Source: Bacillota bacterium (GTDB lineage Bacteria > Bacillota > Clostridia > Clostridiales > Clostridiaceae). From it: a DNA stretch of 46,775 nucleotides. The stretch spans positions 1-46,775 of the forward strand of contig JAJXWJ010000024.1 of NCBI GenBank assembly GCA_021781655.1, given 5' to 3'. Under the pieces are notes generated by a model. That model ran no database searches. It had not been told where the DNA came from and saw only the letters and a program-made list of their open reading frames with translations. This document shows positions 43,676-46,775 of this stretch, piece by piece (the stretch's first letter is position 1; every line of letters starts with the position of its first letter). The position numbers and the translations under genes are program-made.

Positions 43676-43771
43676 AATATACACCTCCATGTTATATGTT
43701 TAATCCTACAAAATACAATAGGACTACTTATTTCTTTACTTTTATTATATTTATTTTATTTTTAATAATCA

Positions 43772-43785
43772 GTGATTTAAATCAC
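43772..43785 (-). promoter_or_regulatory. palindromic operator upstream of the ferredoxin gene
   Basis: GTGATTTAAATCAC is a perfect 14-bp palindrome between hcp and the ferredoxin gene. Its 12-bp core TGATTTAAATCA recurs exactly at 45314-45325. The TGA-N6-TCA pattern suits an FNR/CRP-superfamily regulator such as HcpR; the regulator is not encoded in the window. Confidence 0.6.
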
Positions 43786-43818
43786 ATTGTAAAATGATGA
43801 GCTATCCTGAAAATACTA

Positions 43819-45183
43819 TTATGCCATGAATTTTTCAAGATCAGCCTTTGCATCTCCACTTATTAATTGAAGATTAAAGTTATCTTGTAAAACTTTTAAT
43901 ACTCCAGGTGTAATAAATTTTGGTGCACTTGGTCCTACATGAATATTTTTTACTCCTAAGCTGAATAATCCAAGTAATATTGCTACAGCTTTTTGCTCAA
44001 ACCAAGATAATATTATGCTTAGTGGTAGTTCATTTACTGTACATCCAAAAGCTTCAGCTAATGCAAGAGCTATTTTAACAGCTGAACCTGAGTTGTTACA
44101 TTGGCCTAGGTCGATATATCTAGGAATATCTGTTCCCGGTACTGTTCCATAATCTACATCATTAAATCTAAATTTTCCACAAGAAGTTGTTAACAAAACC
44201 GCTTCCTTTGGCAACGATAGTGCTAATTCTCTATAATAATCTCTTCCTTTTGTTGGTGCATCACAACCAGCAATTACAAAAAATCTCTTTATCTTTCCTG
44301 TTTTAACAGCTTCAATTATTTCTGGGGCTATATTTAATACAGTATTATGATGGAAACCAGTTACAACAGTTTTAGTGGATTCTACATTTTTAACGCTTAA
44401 AGACAATGCTCTTTCTATTAGTGGACTAAAGTCTTCATTTTGTATTTTCTTAACTCCTTGAAGTCCTGCAGTACCATAAGTCCAAAACCTGTCACTATAC
44501 GTTCCTGTAGTTATTGGCATTAAGCAATTCGTAGTACCTAATATTGCTCCTGGGAATTCTTCAAAAAGCTTTCTTTGGTCATACCATGCTTTACCTACGT
44601 TTCCTTTTAAATGTGAATACTTTTTAAGTTCTGGATATCCATGTGCTGGAAGCATTTCTGAATGGGTGTATATATTAATTCCTTTTCCTTCTGTTTGTTT
44701 TAATAATTCTTCTAGGGCATATAAATTATGACCAGTTACTAATATGCAGTGTCCTTCAATTTTATCTTGAGATACAGCTACTGGTGTTGGCACTCCAAAT
44801 TTACTAGTATGTGCATTGTCAAGAGAATCCATTATTTTAACTGTTGCCTCACCAACTTTTAATGCCATACCTATGTTTTCTTCCAAACTGAAGTTTGAAT
44901 TTGTCAAAGTCGTATATAAAGCCTCATGAGTTATAGCATTTACTTCTTCATTATAAATACCTAATTCTCTTGCATGTGTAGCATAAGCTGCTACTCCTTT
45001 TAATCCGAAAATCATTATATCTTGAAGGCTAGCAATATCAGGATTTTTGCCACATACTCCAAACTTTGTGCATCCAGTTAAAGGTGTTTGCTCACACTGA
45101 TAACAAAACATTGGATTTGGCTCGCATTTATTTACCTCTTTATTTTCATTTTCTTTTTCATTATTTTTAAATAAACCAAACAT
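43819..45183 (-). CDS. hcp: hybrid-cluster protein (hydroxylamine / NO reductase family)
   Basis: A cytosolic Fe-S protein that reduces NO or hydroxylamine under nitrosative stress. The N-terminal cubane ligands are in CYQCEQTPLTGCTKFGVC (residues 27-44). Hybrid-cluster ligands seen in order: TGHNLYAL (His), HSEMLPAHGYPEL (Glu), GTTNCLMP, AGCDAPTKGRDYY (persulfide Cys), TTSCGKFRFN, DLGQCNNSGSA and LSWFEQKAVAIL (Glu), so the active site is complete. At 454 aa it is about 100 residues shorter than class I proteins, matching the shorter class III. AAAGGAG precedes the ATG. It is divergent from the hemerythrin gene. Confidence 0.95.
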   Translation of the reverse strand: MFGLFKNNEKENENKEVNKCEPNPMFCYQCEQTPLTGCTKFGVCGKNPDIASLQDIMIFGLKGVAAYATHARELGIYNEEVNAITHEALYTTLTNSNFSLEENIGMALKVGEATVKIMDSLDNAHTSKFGVPTPVAVSQDKIEGHCILVTGHNLYALEELLKQTEGKGINIYTHSEMLPAHGYPELKKYSHLKGNVGKAWYDQRKLFEEFPGAILGTTNCLMPITTGTYSDRFWTYGTAGLQGVKKIQNEDFSPLIERALSLSVKNVESTKTVVTGFHHNTVLNIAPEIIEAVKTGKIKRFFVIAGCDAPTKGRDYYRELALSLPKEAVLLTTSCGKFRFNDVDYGTVPGTDIPRYIDLGQCNNSGSAVKIALALAEAFGCTVNELPLSIILSWFEQKAVAILLGLFSLGVKNIHVGPSAPKFITPGVLKVLQDNFNLQLISGDAKADLEKFMA

Positions 45184-45247
45184 ATTATCTTTCTCCTTTT
45201 ATCTCTAAATTACTTTTTTATATTACAATATATAATTATAATATTCG

Positions 45248-45261
45248 GTAACATAGGTTAC
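45248..45261. promoter_or_regulatory. inverted repeat in the hcp promoter region
   Basis: GTAAC-ATAG-GTTAC (on the coding strand TGTAACCTATGTTAC) lies about 65 bases upstream of hcp, just before a TATAAT on the minus strand with seven bases between. It covers the -35 region and could be a regulator site of a different type from TGATTTAAATCA. Confidence 0.45.
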
Positions 45262-45313
45262 ACATCTTTTATAATTCAAATAAGTTTTATAGGATTTTTT
45301 TTAAAGAATAGTA

Positions 45314-45325
45314 TGATTTAAATCA
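45314..45325 (+). promoter_or_regulatory. palindromic operator upstream of the hemerythrin gene
   Basis: TGATTTAAATCA, a perfect 12-bp palindrome in the hcp-hemerythrin gap, identical to the core of the ferredoxin site at 43772-43785. It is nearer to the hemerythrin gene (about 75 bases) than to hcp (about 130 bases) but could serve both. Confidence 0.6.
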
Positions 45326-45397
45326 CATAAATTAATACTATTTAGGTGTAAGATTGAGACAAATATAAATCGAATAAAAAACAGGAGGTACATTTCC

Positions 45398-46162
45398 ATG
45401 TATAACGTAACCGAAGATCGAATCCAAAAGCTTACTACACTTTTAACTAAACTTAATAATGAAGGTATTACTGAAGATGCTAGAAGAGACGCCTTAAATA
45501 TAGTAGCAAATATAGACCCAATAGAATTATCTATAGCTGAGCAAAGATTAATTGAAGAGGGTATGAATCCTGAAGATTTACGAAACCTTTGTGACATTCA
45601 TATGGAAGTATTAAGTGATGAACTGGTTAAACTTAAGATGAAGCTTAAACCAGGTCATATGCTAGATACACTAATAATTGAACATGAAAAAATAAAAGAA
45701 TTTTTAACAGAATTAGAAGCATTAAATTTTGAAGTTCAAAAATTAACCTCATTTGATGAAAATAAACAACTATTTTTAACACTTTCCCAATTAGCAAAAA
45801 ATATAATCGATGCAGAAAATCATCACAAACGTGAAGAAGATGTTCTTTTCCCAGAACTTGAAAAAAGAAATATTACAGGTCCAACTAGAATTATGAGAAT
45901 GGAACACGATCAATTAAGAAGTAAAAAAAGACTTCTTAAAGCTACTGCTGAAAATACAACTACTGAAAATTTTGATAATTCAAAGAAAGAAATAGATGAA
46001 CTTGCCAAATATATAGTTTTCAATCTTAGAGACCATATTTATAAAGAAAACTATATTTTATATCCAACAGCAATCGATGCGTTGCAAGATAATGGTTTAT
46101 GGGAAGAAATGAAGCATAGAAGTGACGAAATTGGTTATTGCCCTTGGACCCCAAAAAATTAA
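45398..46162 (+). CDS. DUF438 plus hemerythrin-like diiron protein
   Basis: A 254-aa cytosolic protein. The N-terminal 80 residues form a DUF438 domain (VTEDRIQKLTTLLTKLNNEG, SIAEQRLIEEGMNPEDLRNL), followed by a four-helix hemerythrin domain with putative iron ligands in IIEHEKIKEF, ENHHKREEDVLFPELE, RMEHDQLRSKK and RDHIYKENYILYP. Such proteins bind O2 or NO or protect Fe-S clusters. CGYPWTP-like sequence near the C-terminus (GYCPWTPK) is typical. It is divergent from hcp, shares a palindrome with the ferredoxin gene, and is followed after 18 bases by a DUF2249-like ORF. AGGAGG precedes the ATG. Confidence 0.92.
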   Translation: MYNVTEDRIQKLTTLLTKLNNEGITEDARRDALNIVANIDPIELSIAEQRLIEEGMNPEDLRNLCDIHMEVLSDELVKLKMKLKPGHMLDTLIIEHEKIKEFLTELEALNFEVQKLTSFDENKQLFLTLSQLAKNIIDAENHHKREEDVLFPELEKRNITGPTRIMRMEHDQLRSKKRLLKATAENTTTENFDNSKKEIDELAKYIVFNLRDHIYKENYILYPTAIDALQDNGLWEEMKHRSDEIGYCPWTPKN

Positions 46163-46180
46163 AGGAAGGATGAATTTAAA

Positions 46181-46312
46181 ATGGAGCTTATCAATAACCA
46201 TGATCCAAGACCTCTCCATTATCAATTTTTAGCAGAATATGAAGGTAAATTTAAGTGGCAGTATCTTGAGGAAGGTCCTGAAGTGTGGAGAGCTTATATA
46301 AATAAAATATAA
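46181..46312 (+). CDS. 43-aa DUF2249-like half-domain protein
   Basis: A short ORF encoding a 43-aa protein, preceded by AAAGGAAGGATG with good spacing. It starts MELINNHDPRPLHYQF and ends KWQYLEEGPEVWRAYI, matching the C-terminal half of DUF2249 (TusA-like) domains, whose pattern is DPRPL...WEYLEEGPEVWRV. The N-terminal half of that domain (about 30 residues) is missing. It lies 18 bases after the hemerythrin gene, before a shared terminator, so it is in one operon. DUF2249 domains commonly accompany hemerythrins and DUF1858 proteins; function unknown. Confidence 0.82.
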   Translation: MELINNHDPRPLHYQFLAEYEGKFKWQYLEEGPEVWRAYINKI

Positions 46313-46329
46313 ATTTATTCAGTATTTTT

Positions 46330-46371
46330 AATATGGGTAGCTGCAAGACGTATTAGGCAGCTACCCATATT
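46330..46371 (+). terminator. terminator of the hemerythrin operon
   Basis: AATATGGGTAGCTGC and GCAGCTACCCATATT form a perfect 15-bp stem with a 12-base loop, followed by ATTTTAC. Confidence 0.8.
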
Positions 46372-46555
46372 ATTTTACATATAGCATTTTATAACAAATT
46401 ATTTTTATATAATCACTAAAGAATTTTTGAAATATAACGAATAATATAATATTATTTAAAATTATTTTATTTATATTCCATCCTGTGCAACTTAAGTAAC
46501 ATTTTATTTTTTTCTGATATATTTACCAATTAATATTTCAGGAGGTATCGTTTAC

Positions 46556-46775
46556 ATGATAAAAATACTAAAAAACATTAAAATCACAAACAGCATTATA
46601 ATAATGCTTATAATTTCAATAATTTCAACCTTAATTATTGCAATTATTGGATACACAAATACCTTAGGTATGTATCAAACATCAAATAGCATGTATACTA
46701 ATGTTATTCCAAAACTAAAAGATTGGGAAGACGTAAAAGGAAACTTTGGGGTAATGCGTAATACTTTAACTAAAA
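46556..46775 (+). CDS. methyl-accepting chemotaxis protein, N-terminal part (runs off the window)
   Basis: The first 73 codons of a gene cut by the window end, with AGGAGG 10 bases before the ATG. They encode a short cytoplasmic start (MIKILKNIKITNS), one membrane helix (about residues 14-34, IIIMLIISIISTLIIAIIG) and the beginning of an extracellular helical region, TNVIPKLKDWEDVKGNFGVMRN. This is the pattern of the four-helix-bundle (4HB_MCP) ligand domain of chemoreceptors. Histidine kinases can have the same sensor, so the class is likely but not proven. Confidence 0.75.
   Translation, partial: MIKILKNIKITNSIIIMLIISIISTLIIAIIGYTNTLGMYQTSNSMYTNVIPKLKDWEDVKGNFGVMRNTLTK

Overview
The window is low-GC, dense, Firmicute-type DNA, most likely from a Clostridium sensu stricto (cluster I) anaerobe. 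Reasons: strong AGGAGG-type ribosome sites, frequent TTG/GTG starts, an S-box leader, a reverse rubrerythrin, a CooS-type CODH homologue, a hybrid-cluster protein, a single-cluster ferredoxin and an AbrB-type regulator. No phage, CRISPR array or intact transposase was seen. Species cannot be fixed from the sequence alone.

Layout. 0.1-2.9 kb: fatty-acid genes on the minus strand (FabK/NMO-like flavoprotein, MarR-type FabT-like repressor, FabH), with matching operator/promoter pairs. 3.1-6.4 kb: MacAB-like efflux operon (+). 6.4-11.2 kb: SAM-riboswitch operon (-) encoding a MetH reactivation-domain protein, a MetH without that domain, and a stand-alone glutamate-cysteine ligase. 11.3-14.4 kb: a small secreted protein, then a divergent TetR/MFS efflux pair sharing one palindromic operator. 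14.5-16.8 kb: a truncated membrane-protein relic, CinA and an M23 peptidase. 17-19.8 kb: DnaD-like and DnaC/DnaI-like replication genes, then a polysaccharide deacetylase. 19.8-20.6 kb: eight tRNA genes, formed by tandem duplication of a Glu-Val-Asp-Thr cassette. 20.6-24.3 kb: PpsR-type regulator, CoA-binding protein, HI0933-type flavoprotein, an inverted-repeat (MITE-like) element and an acyl-ACP thioesterase. 24.3-24.8 kb: gene-free DNA rich in hairpins, with a possible IS200/IS605 relic. 24.8-29.1 kb: DUF1858 protein, PurA, an ABC-F ATPase with an attenuator-type leader and upstream ORF, and reverse rubrerythrin with a palindrome inside its promoter. 29.2-34.3 kb: AbrB, RidA, TSCPD protein, a chemoreceptor, a GH18 protein and an ECF S component (+). 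34.4-37.0 kb: an unknown membrane protein and an unusual CooS-family protein (-). 37.2-41.6 kb: a four-gene envelope glycosylation operon (+). 41.6-43.3 kb: GT51 transglycosylase and GDPD (-). 43.5-46.3 kb: ferredoxin, Hcp, DUF438-hemerythrin and a tiny DUF2249-like protein. The window ends inside a second chemoreceptor gene.

The most interesting signals are these. (1) The CooS-family protein has Glu (E303) where the C-cluster cysteine (Cys295 in Carboxydothermus CODH-II) should be, while keeping the other metal ligands, so it may hold a hybrid-type cluster and may not oxidise CO. (2) The 12-bp palindrome TGATTTAAATCA lies upstream of both the ferredoxin and the hemerythrin/DUF2249 genes that flank hcp, suggesting a nitrosative or redox stress regulon. 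(3) The ABC-F gene has a complete-looking ribosome-dependent attenuation leader. (4) Two fab promoters carry the same FabT-like operator directly on the -10 element.
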